Shown here: piece after piece, positions 29,707 through 38,055 of the stretch
How the letters are laid out: the number at the start of each line of letters is the position of its first letter
Numbering within the stretch: position 1 is the first letter of the stretch
Assembly (NCBI GenBank): GCA_003252375.1
Contig: QKEJ01000038.1
Span: forward strand, 1 to 64,000
Source of the DNA: Halodesulfovibrio sp.
GTDB lineage: Bacteria; Desulfobacterota; Desulfovibrionia; Desulfovibrionales; Desulfovibrionaceae
Reading direction: 5' to 3'
DNA: 64,000 nt
Notes under the pieces: model-generated
Seen by the model: only the letters and a program-made list of their open reading frames with translations
The model's database searches: none
Told to the model about the DNA's origin: nothing
Program-made: the position numbers and the translations under genes

Positions 29707-32289
29707 TCAGTCCATGTGCTGGGCCGTCTTGGTCAGGGCAATGTCCAGAAGTCCAAAGGCCGGAGTCACGGCAAGGATGAGCTTGAGGGGGGATACGTAC
29801 AGATCGGACCAGTCGAAGGTCAGGTCGTAGCCTGCATCCGTAGGCTTGATTGAGTGGAAGAGGGGGCGAATGTCCACCAGCCGCGTGCCCTTTTTGGTCT
29901 CACGGGTCCATTCGAATGCCGTACACGCCGAAAAGTCGGCAAAGGCGGCATCAAATTCGGCTCTGCGTTCCGCAGGGCCGGCATAGTGAAGGGAAAACTC
30001 CTCTGCAATGGCCTGTGGTTGCTTGCGGGAATGGTCCAGCTGCTGCACGCGGGTGGGGTGCATGCCGCGGGGGAAGCCCGTGGCGATGGCGGTAAAGACC
30101 GACTGTGCAGGCATGGGCTCCCGCAGGTAGATATTTACCCATTCAGCAGTGCTGGCAACGCCGACAGGCAGGGCCTTTCCGAAGGAGATGAGCGGCAGGG
30201 GGTGGAAGCCCTGCGAAAAGGTCATGGGGAGCCCGGCCCGTCTGAAGACACGCTCGAAGACGGATTGCAATTCCAGCTGCGACAGGTACACGGAAGGACC
30301 TTCCTTGGTGTACCAGATACGGTAATGCACGGCCTTGTGTCCGAGGTCGCCGGCAAGTTGCGGCGGACCGCTGGTTTCCTGTTCCTTCTGAACGACATTG
30401 CCGCGTTCGTCGGTTTCAGCCTCGTGTGTCATCTGGTCCCGTTCGGGGCGGTTCAGGATGTTGCGATACGCTGCTTCGGGAACGGGACGGTCCAGCAGCG
30501 AGGGCTGTTTGCCCACGTCGCAGGTGCCGCACAGATGGCAGGCTCCGTACCGACAGTCGTCGGTGATGGCCATTTCATGGGCGCGCTGCCGCTCCTTGAG
30601 CAGGAACGTATCGGAGACGCCGCTCCGGATGTGGGCCCACGGCAGCGGCAGGGCGGTGTCACGCTCCGCGATATATTCCTCGTAGGTCAGCCCGTGCTCG
30701 GCAAGGGATTCCATATAGGGTTCCAGCTTGAAGTGTTCCATCCAGCTGCTGAAGACGGCTCCCTTGCGGTAGGCGGTTTCCACCACATCGGCGAGACGTC
30801 GGTCGCCGCGCGAGAAGATGCCTTCAAGTGCGCTGGAGGTGGGCTCGTGCCAGCGCATGCGCATGCTCTTTTCCTTGTTGAAGGCGTCACGCAGGTAGAA
30901 GATGCGGTTGCGGATTTCCTCCAGCGGAATCTGTGCCTCCCACTGGAAGGGGGTGTGCGCCTTGGGCACGAAGGGAGAGATGGATGCCGTGACGTTGAGG
31001 CGCCGGACGTGTCCGGCTGCTCCACGTACCTTGCGGCACAGCTCCACGATGGCGTCGAGATCCTCGTAGGTTTCCGTGGGCAGGCCGATCATGAAATAGA
31101 GTTTCACCTGCTGCCAGCCGTGCTGGAAGAGCTTGCGAATGTGCAGAAGGAGCTGTTCCTCGGTGATGCCCTTGTTGATCACGTCGCGCAGTCGCTGGCT
31201 GCCGGCCTCCGGTGCAAGAGTGGCCCCTGTACGGCGAATCCCGGCCATGCGGGCCATGATGTCGTCATCAATGGAGCCGACCCGCAGGGACGGCAGGGAG
31301 ACGGAAATCTGTTCATCGGCGCAGCGGTCCACGGTACGGGTGAACAGGGTTTTCAGAGCCGAAAAATCCCCGCTGGAGAGCGAGAGGAAGGACAGCTCGT
31401 CGTATCCCGTGGTGGTGAGGGTCTCCTGCAGGATCTGTTCTATCTGTTCGACGGAACGCTCCCGGGCAGGGCGGTAGATGATGCCCGCCTGGCAGAAGCG
31501 GCAGCCGCGGGTGCAGCCACGTCCGATTTCCAGTGCGAGTCTGCTGTGCACCGCGCCGAAGGGAATGGGCTGGGAAACGGGAAATTCGGCATCGTCCATG
31601 TCCGTGACCACGCGACGGGCCGGGGAGACATGGTCGTCGTACAAGGGCACAAGGGCTTCGTCCTTTCCGGTGAAGCGGAAGAATGAAGGGACGTATACGC
31701 CGGATATGCGGCAGGCCCGGCGCAGAAATTCATGTCGTGTGGTCTTCTCGGCCTTGCAGGCTTCCAGCAGGTCGAGCAGCTCGACCATCATGGTTTCCCC
31801 TTCGCCCAGCACCATCAGGTCCATGAACGGGGCAATGGGTTCGGCTGCAAGGGTACAGCCTCCGCCTGCCATGACAATGGGAATGTCCAGCGTGTCGCCC
31901 CGCTGTTCCGTACGCAGGGGGATGCCGCCGAGATCAAGCATGTACAGGATGTTGGTGAAGCACAGCTCGTGCGTCACGTGAAACCCGACCAAATCAAGCC
32001 TGGAAAGCGGCGTGTCCGATTCCAGGGTTGACAGTTCCGTCTTGTGCTCGCGCAGAATGGCAGCCGTATCGGTACAAGGGGTGAAGACGCGTTCTGCCCA
32101 CCATGCATCCCGTTTGTTGATGATGCCGTAAAGGATCTTCTGTCCGAGGTAGGACATGCCTACCTCATACATGTCGGGAAAGGCCAGTGCCAGATGGAGG
32201 GATACGGAATCCCGGTTCTTGTGGATGGCCCCTTCTTCTATGCCCAGATAACGGGTGGGTTTGGGGATAAGGGGGAGCAGTTCACGCAT
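29707..32289 (-). CDS. B12-binding-like radical SAM protein (TIGR03960 type) fused to a TIGR03936/DUF2344-type domain
   Basis: LALEIGRGCTRGCRFCQAG (CxxxCxxC); C-terminal RIWYTKEGPSVYLSQLELQSVFERVFRRAGLPMTFSQGFHPLPLISFGKALPVGVAS. Confidence 0.9.
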   Translation of the reverse strand: MRELLPLIPKPTRYLGIEEGAIHKNRDSVSLHLALAFPDMYEVGMSYLGQKILYGIINKRDAWWAERVFTPCTDTAAILREHKTELSTLESDTPLSRLDLVGFHVTHELCFTNILYMLDLGGIPLRTEQRGDTLDIPIVMAGGGCTLAAEPIAPFMDLMVLGEGETMMVELLDLLEACKAEKTTRHEFLRRACRISGVYVPSFFRFTGKDEALVPLYDDHVSPARRVVTDMDDAEFPVSQPIPFGAVHSRLALEIGRGCTRGCRFCQAGIIYRPARERSVEQIEQILQETLTTTGYDELSFLSLSSGDFSALKTLFTRTVDRCADEQISVSLPSLRVGSIDDDIMARMAGIRRTGATLAPEAGSQRLRDVINKGITEEQLLLHIRKLFQHGWQQVKLYFMIGLPTETYEDLDAIVELCRKVRGAAGHVRRLNVTASISPFVPKAHTPFQWEAQIPLEEIRNRIFYLRDAFNKEKSMRMRWHEPTSSALEGIFSRGDRRLADVVETAYRKGAVFSSWMEHFKLEPYMESLAEHGLTYEEYIAERDTALPLPWAHIRSGVSDTFLLKERQRAHEMAITDDCRYGACHLCGTCDVGKQPSLLDRPVPEAAYRNILNRPERDQMTHEAETDERGNVVQKEQETSGPPQLAGDLGHKAVHYRIWYTKEGPSVYLSQLELQSVFERVFRRAGLPMTFSQGFHPLPLISFGKALPVGVASTAEWVNIYLREPMPAQSVFTAIATGFPRGMHPTRVQQLDHSRKQPQAIAEEFSLHYAGPAERRAEFDAAFADFSACTAFEWTRETKKGTRLVDIRPLFHSIKPTDAGYDLTFDWSDLYVSPLKLILAVTPAFGLLDIALTKTAQHMD

Positions 32290-32338
32290 GGCAGGATTCC
32301 TTTGAGCCGGGAGGGCCGGGTATGGCGGGCAGGATAGC

Positions 32339-32366
32339 AAAGGGGGGTGGTTTGCACCACCCCCCT
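32339..32366 (-). terminator. Intrinsic terminator after the 116-aa Sm-like gene
   Basis: aggggggtggt-ttgc-accacccccct with a T run on the minus strand. Confidence 0.65.
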
Positions 32367-32389
32367 GGTATACGCAGGACGGGCTGCAG

Positions 32390-32740
32390 CTACTTGAGCA
32401 GCTTGGAGATGTCGGAAACGTTACCGCCACCGGGATTCTGCAGGTTCATGCCGCCGAGGCCACCGGTGCTGAGCGTCAGGTTGGAGATGGACTCCATGTA
32501 CTTGGTCTTCAGTTCCTCGGGGCAGGACTTGTATTCGTAAAGCACGTGCGCAAGGCTGATGGTGCTGTCGAAATCCTGTTCAAAGGGATAGCCGAAGGGC
32601 AGCATCATCATCTGAACCCCCTGCTGGGTGGGGACGGTCTGCAGCGCTGCGACTTCCGTCAGTTTTCCTTCTTCCACGCCGGACTTACCGATGACCATGT
32701 CACCGCTGACAAGCTTAACCAGCTTAACTTCATATGCCAT
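32390..32740 (-). CDS. Small conserved-looking protein with possible Sm-like/SH3-like barrel N-terminus
   Basis: MAYEVKLVKLVSGDMVIGKSGVEEGKLTEVAALQTVPTQQGVQMMMLPFGYPF; good RBS and dedicated terminator. Confidence 0.7.
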   Translation of the reverse strand: MAYEVKLVKLVSGDMVIGKSGVEEGKLTEVAALQTVPTQQGVQMMMLPFGYPFEQDFDSTISLAHVLYEYKSCPEELKTKYMESISNLTLSTGGLGGMNLQNPGGGNVSDISKLLK

Positions 32741-32792
32741 GTTGCTTTCTCCTTAGGGGGTTTCTACCGCGCAATAGGTAGGGCCTAGGCTC

Positions 32793-33992
32793 TTAACTGT
32801 CAAGCCGCGAGGTGTGTCTGCAGAACCGCAGAATGACAGGAATGCAGGCAATTCCCATAACGGCGAGAGCCTTGAACCCGGTTCCGAAACTTCCGAGATC
32901 ACCACACAGACCGATCATGGCCGGGATGGCGCCCGCTCCGAGCATGATAACCGGGGGCATGGTCAGGGAGAGGACCAGCGAACGTTCCTGCGGGACGAAC
33001 GCATGGGCGAAAATCTTGAAAATGGCGGGGAACATGAGGGGAGGCAGCATGGGCTGTGCAAAGAGAAACACCGTCAGCAGTGGACCCTCTGCGATTCCCA
33101 GCGCGGCAATGCAGACCACGCTGCCCACGAATGTCCAGAGAATGATGGGCTCCTCCTGCATTCTGTCCGTGAGCCAGCCCCCGACAAGAACGAGAAGGGG
33201 GGTGGTCATGCGCGACAGCCCGATGAGAGTATTGGCTTCCGCACGGGGCATGTGATGCTCGGTGACCAGATACAGGCTCATGATGCTGTAGGGAGCCCAT
33301 TCTATGGCCACCGCCACGATCATCAGCAGCAGGAACATCCACGTGTCGGATCGCCTCAGCAGAGGGGAGATGGTATGCCTGCCGGGAGGCTCGCCGCAGA
33401 AGCTGCCGCCGCGCCCAGCCACAAGGAAAAGTGCGGCGCAGCAAAGGGCTGAGCCACCCATGTATTGCAGGGCGTGCCGCCAGTCTGTGTACTGCAGTGC
33501 CACCTCGGCAAGGAGAGGGGCGAGGATGAATGCGAGGTTGGGCCCGAGTTCATGGACGGCGATGGTTTTTCCCCAGTGCCTGCGGTGCACAATGGAGCCG
33601 ATGGCGGCCATGCCCGAGGGGAAGTAGAGCCCGCCGGAAAGGCCGCAGAGGGCAAAGCCTATGCGCAGATCCGTCAGGGTGGCGGCATGGGAGAGTGTGA
33701 TCAGCGATAGACCGTAACACCCGACGGAAAGCGGAATGATGCGCCGGTGCTGCAGTCTTCCGGAGAGGAAGCCGCTGAGCAGCAGGCTGGTGGCGTTGCC
33801 CGTTGAAGTGAGCAGCAGCAGGCTGCCTGCCGTGGCATGGGAAAAGGCGAAATCGTGCTCCAGGGGAACAAGCATGGGGGACAGGATCATCCGAGATACC
33901 TGATTGCTGAGGAACATCAGGGTGATGAAGAGAATCCAGGGCAGTGCCTTGCCAAAGGCTTCATGGGGAGGAGGGGAGGATGCCGGGGTCAT
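32793..33992 (-). CDS. Major facilitator superfamily transporter
   Basis: 399 aa with about 12 hydrophobic segments; LLLSGFLSGRLQHRRIIPL MFS loop pattern. Confidence 0.88.
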   Translation of the reverse strand: MTPASSPPPHEAFGKALPWILFITLMFLSNQVSRMILSPMLVPLEHDFAFSHATAGSLLLLTSTGNATSLLLSGFLSGRLQHRRIIPLSVGCYGLSLITLSHAATLTDLRIGFALCGLSGGLYFPSGMAAIGSIVHRRHWGKTIAVHELGPNLAFILAPLLAEVALQYTDWRHALQYMGGSALCCAALFLVAGRGGSFCGEPPGRHTISPLLRRSDTWMFLLLMIVAVAIEWAPYSIMSLYLVTEHHMPRAEANTLIGLSRMTTPLLVLVGGWLTDRMQEEPIILWTFVGSVVCIAALGIAEGPLLTVFLFAQPMLPPLMFPAIFKIFAHAFVPQERSLVLSLTMPPVIMLGAGAIPAMIGLCGDLGSFGTGFKALAVMGIACIPVILRFCRHTSRLDS

Positions 33993-34154
33993 TCGTACCT
34001 GTCTGCAAGGGGTGGGGTGTGCATGATTATTGCTGCTATCCGGTCAAAGCCATCTTCCGGAAAAAAATGCCTGTTGCCGCACCTGGTTTCCGGATGCGGG
34101 GATAGTGCAACGGATACATGTTTTCCGGGTGATTGCAAGAGAGAAGGAGAGCAC

Positions 34155-34349
34155 ATGCAAAAGGCTGTACTGACGTTGGGCAAGGCATTGCTTGCCTTTG
34201 GCGTGGCAGCCGCCTGCATTAGTGCAGGTGGCACCTATTCCACCCGGGTGGTGGAGGTTGCCAGAGGGCATGGACAGTTTTCCATGCGCCGAGCGGTTAT
34301 TCCCATGCCGGTACCATCTTCGGGGGCGCAGGTGGTGCGGAAGGAGTAA
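34155..34349 (+). CDS. Small (64 aa) putative secreted/membrane protein
   Basis: Strong SD (gagaaggagagcacATG); hydrophobic N-terminus MQKAVLTLGKALLAFGVAAACISAGG; hairpin downstream. Confidence 0.55.
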   Translation: MQKAVLTLGKALLAFGVAAACISAGGTYSTRVVEVARGHGQFSMRRAVIPMPVPSSGAQVVRKE

Positions 34350-34430
34350 CGGGCCCCGTGCCGTGTTTCCGGCAGGGGGTGTATGCGCCGGTTTGCTGAA
34401 GGAACGCGGCATGCCATGGAGTCTCATTGA

Positions 34431-34467
34431 GAACGGGGAGATTTCCGTAGTGGAAATCCCCCCGTTC
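34431..34467. terminator. Hairpin terminator between convergent genes
   Basis: gaacggggagatttcc-gtagt-ggaaatccccccgttc. Confidence 0.65.
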
Positions 34468-34494
34468 TGGGTTTTGCATGTGAAGAGAAACGGA

Positions 34495-36924
34495 TTATTC
34501 GTCGTTGCTGGCGAGGTTCGCCACCAGCTCCTTGAGCTGCTGGGCGAGCGTTGCCAGTTCATGAACGGCGTCCGAGGACTGTTCCATGGATTGAGCGGTC
34601 TCCCGGCTCAGGTTGTTGATCTCGTCCGTTGCCCGGGTGATCTCTTCCGACGTGGCGGACTGCTGTTCGGCCGCGGTGGCAATGGAGCGGACCCTGTCGG
34701 ATGTGCTGAGTACCGTCTCAACGATGCTGGAAAGCGAGTCCCCGGCCTTGTGGGTCTGTTCCGCATTGTCGGCTACCAGCTTGGCCACGTCCTGCATATG
34801 ATGCAGAGTCTCCGACGTGCTGCCCTGAATGGCCCTGACAACGTTCTCCACTTCCTTGGTGGCCGTCATGGTCTTTTCAGCAAGTTTGCGCACTTCGTCG
34901 GCAACGACGGCGAAGCCGCGTCCTGCTTCGCCTGCGCGGGCAGCCTCGATGGCGGCGTTAAGGGCCAGCAGGTTTGTCTGATCAGCGATATCGTTGATGA
35001 CGCCTATGATCTGACCAATGCCTTCTGCCTGTTTGCCCAGCTGGGTAAGCGTCTTTTCCATCTCCTGCGTGTGAGTATGGACCTTGTCCGTGGAGAGGAT
35101 GACCCCCTGCACAACCGTGGCGCCATCACGGGCGATGATCTGTGCCTCTTCCGCCTTTTCTGCGGCCTCTCCGGCATTCTGCGCCACTTCCAGCGTGGTG
35201 GCGTTCATTTCCTCGATGGCAGTGGCTGATTCGTTTATACGGTCACTCTGCATGGCCGAGGTCTGGCTGGCGTCTGAAACCCTGTCCGCAAGCTGGGCGG
35301 CTGCGCTGGAAACCTGATTGGCGATTTCCGTGGCGGCAATAGCCGTTTCCGCGATACGTTCGTTCTGTGCCTTGACCTGCTGTTCGCTGTCCCGCACGTT
35401 GGTCAGGTCATACCAGAAGGTGATGGACCCGAGCATGACACCGTCGGAATCATAGAACGGCGTGCTGGTGACATCTATGTTGTATTCCTTGCCCGAGGGA
35501 GCCGTCAGCTTGATTTCCCTGTTCTGGCGCTGCTTATCCCTTATGGCCTTGTCAGAAAGAGTATCTCTTGCTGCGTCGCCCCAGAAGAATTCGCCGGAGC
35601 GGATTCCGATGTATTCCTCCGGCTTTTTGGTCTTTTCCAGTATGGTACAGATCTGTTCGTTGGCCCAGAGAATGGTGAATTCCGGGCTGACAATGACGCT
35701 GGGAGTGGTGATGCCGTTCAGCACGCCTTGCGCAAAGCCGAGCTTGTGCTTCAATTCGCCTACCATGGCGTTGACCGACTTGACGGTATCACCAATGGCA
35801 TCGGCGGAATCATACTGGAAGGTTGCGTTCAGGTCTCCGTCTGCAATGCGCCGCGTTACGGCGGAAAGGCCGGTAAGGGGACGCAGCATCATGCGGATGA
35901 GGAAGGAGAAGAGGATAATGGCAATGACGGCGCCACCGATGCTCATACCCACCATGGCCAGCATGATCTTCTTGTCCGCACCGAGATAGATGTCCTTGGC
36001 AGGCAGCCAGAACGTGATGTGCCAGTCCCAGGGCTTGTAATACCGTTTGTAGGCAATGAACTTGGTTCCCTCGTGCGTGAAGTCGAGGAAGCCTTCGGCT
36101 GCGCCGATGAGCGTCTTGCCGTGGGGGATATCTGCGAACGAGGCGCCCTTTTGGGTTTCATCCGCAGTGTAGGCATACTCTCCGTTGGAGAGAGCGATGT
36201 TCGTCTCGCCGAACCCGTTATAGGAGACCTTGGCGATGACCTTGCGCAGGCCGGGGGTAAGCATTTCGCGTCCTACGTAGATGACAGCGATAATCTTCCC
36301 CGTGGCATCCTTGATGGGCTTGTACGCGGTAACGTACCAGTTGTTCACCACGAATGCCTTGCCCCGGAAGGTCTCTCCGTTCATGACGGTCTTGTAGACC
36401 GGGCTTGATGAGGGGATGTATGTGCCCACGGCACGGTTGCCGTCAAGCTTGAGGACATTGGTTGAGACGCGGAGGAGCTTGTCCGGCAACACCTGGAATA
36501 TGGTGGCCGTACCGCCCACGGTTTTCTGGATGTCATCGACGAGGGTGAAGGTGTTATTGAGCGTGCTGCCCGTGAATCCATCCCCGATTTTCAGCAGAGG
36601 TATGGTAACCTTTTCCTTATCCTTGGTAACCTGATTGACGATGGTTGCTTGTACGGTTTCCATGGTGTCGAGGAACAGGGAACCGGTCTGGGCGATTTCC
36701 TTGTCCATGACGGCAAGGTCGGCGTCCAGTTTTTCCTGTGTAATCTGGTTCTGCAGTTCGATGGCGTCTTCCAGCTCCACAAGCAGGGAGGAAATGTAGT
36801 GTTCTCCTAGAATTTCCAGCGTGTGTTTGGATGTTGAATAGAAGTAGAGTCCGGAAACAAGCAGCATAGCTACAACGGTGCTGACAATGCTTAGCTGGAG
36901 TTTTCTGTTGAAGTTCAATTGCAT
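34495..36924 (-). CDS. Methyl-accepting chemotaxis protein (Cache-type sensor, HAMP, PAS, MCP signalling domain)
   Basis: [47 protein letters not shown] hallmark; N-terminal TM. Confidence 0.96.
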   Translation of the reverse strand: MQLNFNRKLQLSIVSTVVAMLLVSGLYFYSTSKHTLEILGEHYISSLLVELEDAIELQNQITQEKLDADLAVMDKEIAQTGSLFLDTMETVQATIVNQVTKDKEKVTIPLLKIGDGFTGSTLNNTFTLVDDIQKTVGGTATIFQVLPDKLLRVSTNVLKLDGNRAVGTYIPSSSPVYKTVMNGETFRGKAFVVNNWYVTAYKPIKDATGKIIAVIYVGREMLTPGLRKVIAKVSYNGFGETNIALSNGEYAYTADETQKGASFADIPHGKTLIGAAEGFLDFTHEGTKFIAYKRYYKPWDWHITFWLPAKDIYLGADKKIMLAMVGMSIGGAVIAIILFSFLIRMMLRPLTGLSAVTRRIADGDLNATFQYDSADAIGDTVKSVNAMVGELKHKLGFAQGVLNGITTPSVIVSPEFTILWANEQICTILEKTKKPEEYIGIRSGEFFWGDAARDTLSDKAIRDKQRQNREIKLTAPSGKEYNIDVTSTPFYDSDGVMLGSITFWYDLTNVRDSEQQVKAQNERIAETAIAATEIANQVSSAAAQLADRVSDASQTSAMQSDRINESATAIEEMNATTLEVAQNAGEAAEKAEEAQIIARDGATVVQGVILSTDKVHTHTQEMEKTLTQLGKQAEGIGQIIGVINDIADQTNLLALNAAIEAARAGEAGRGFAVVADEVRKLAEKTMTATKEVENVVRAIQGSTSETLHHMQDVAKLVADNAEQTHKAGDSLSSIVETVLSTSDRVRSIATAAEQQSATSEEITRATDEINNLSRETAQSMEQSSDAVHELATLAQQLKELVANLASNDE

Positions 36925-37206
36925 TGTGTCCCCTCCGGGTAGATGAATCTGAAGTCGGTGGGCTGCGGCTCCCTGTGCCGTATCCCGATCCCTTGTTCCT
37001 TGAAAACTTCTGAGCCGTACTGGCCATGAAGCCCGGAACAATCATGCCTCATGCTGAACCGAGAACGCATATGTTTTCTATCGGCTGGTATGCCGGAAAA
37101 GTTATGGTGAAATTGCAGGAAGATGCGATGTGCGCTCTTTGTCCGCTGCTGTATACCCGCAGAGGAGCGGCAGGCGGAAGATGGAACGCCGGAAGGAGTG
37201 GGGGCG

Positions 37207-37385
37207 AAAGGATGCCATGATGGCTCCCAGCCTCCGGAATCCGGTACCGGGGGGATACATGTCCCGCAACGGCAAGGCCGGATGGAGCGTATGCACGTGT
37301 TGAGGGCCATGCCCTCAGGCCACAGCGCAGGAAGGAAATTCATATGCTTCCCGAACGGCACGGGGGATCGGACAGGGTTTGCCCC
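37207..37385 (+). ncRNA. Candidate cobalamin-riboswitch-like element, possibly degenerate and orphan
   Basis: Ordered partial matches to the B12-riboswitch core: aggatgcc, ggaatccggt, cccgcaacggcaaggccgg, ggccacagcgcaggaagg, atcggaca...tgcc. Several conserved positions are altered. Confidence 0.3.
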
Positions 37386-37598
37386 GAGGTACCCGTGATA
37401 AGGATGCGGGCCCGGCCATGCGCCTGAGAGCGCGACGGGCCGTTACTTGAAACTTTGTGACAACGCTTTCAAATCAATGAAAAATCCACACGATATGGAC
37501 GTTAGATGAATATAGGCAATACTGTCAAGCTCCTCTGGCTGAAGATGGGCTTTCTCAATAAGGAATGCTATTTGCAAAGAAATGTGTCAGAATGGCAG

Positions 37599-37633
37599 AA
37601 AAATGGCGCCCGCACGAGTCGTGCAGGCGCCCT
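37599..37633 (-). terminator. Intrinsic terminator after the MoaE-like gene
   Basis: ggcgcc-cgcacga/tcgtgc-ggcgcc followed on the minus strand by TTTTT. Confidence 0.85.
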
Positions 37634-37658
37634 TGGCAAGACGGAATGGTATGTGACG

Positions 37659-38021
37659 TTAGCCGAAGACTTCTTCCTTGCTGACGGCTTCGGCCTTCAC
37701 TCGATCGAGCAACTCGGCAAAAACGGCTTTGACGTTTTCCCGGATGTCGCCTGCCACAACAAGAAAGAGCAGGTCGTCACCGGGGTGCAGTTCGCCCTCG
37801 TTCGCCTGCGCCAGAATGCGGAATATGCCGTCCCGCTGCTCCATTTCCTTGCAGATGGCTTCAATTCGGGCATGGTCGGGCGTGACGCGCACTGCGACGA
37901 CGTTGTTCTTGTCCTTGCGTGACCAGGCGCGTACGACACCGTTATGAATGAGCATCATGCCCACGTTGTCGGAAAAGCCGGGTTGGCGTTTCAGGTCGGC
38001 AAGGGCTGCATTGAGATCCAT
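37659..38021 (-). CDS. MoaE-like (molybdopterin synthase large subunit-like) protein, divergent
   Basis: LIHNGVVRAWSRKDK (cf. GTVR), FRILAQANEGELHPGDDLLFLVVAGDIRENVKAVFAELLDRVKAEAVSKEE. Confidence 0.65.
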   Translation of the reverse strand: MDLNAALADLKRQPGFSDNVGMMLIHNGVVRAWSRKDKNNVVAVRVTPDHARIEAICKEMEQRDGIFRILAQANEGELHPGDDLLFLVVAGDIRENVKAVFAELLDRVKAEAVSKEEVFG

Positions 38022-38055
38022 GGATACCTCCGCGTTCAAAGAATAGGAATACAGA

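Noticed and set aside
29854-31686. 610-aa + strand ORF opposite the radical SAM gene
   Set aside because: Antisense shadow ORF of the TIGR03960/TIGR03936-like gene.
37506-37922. 138-aa + strand ORF downstream of the riboswitch-like region
   Set aside because: Most of it is antisense to the MoaE-like gene and overlaps its terminator; no RBS or family signal.
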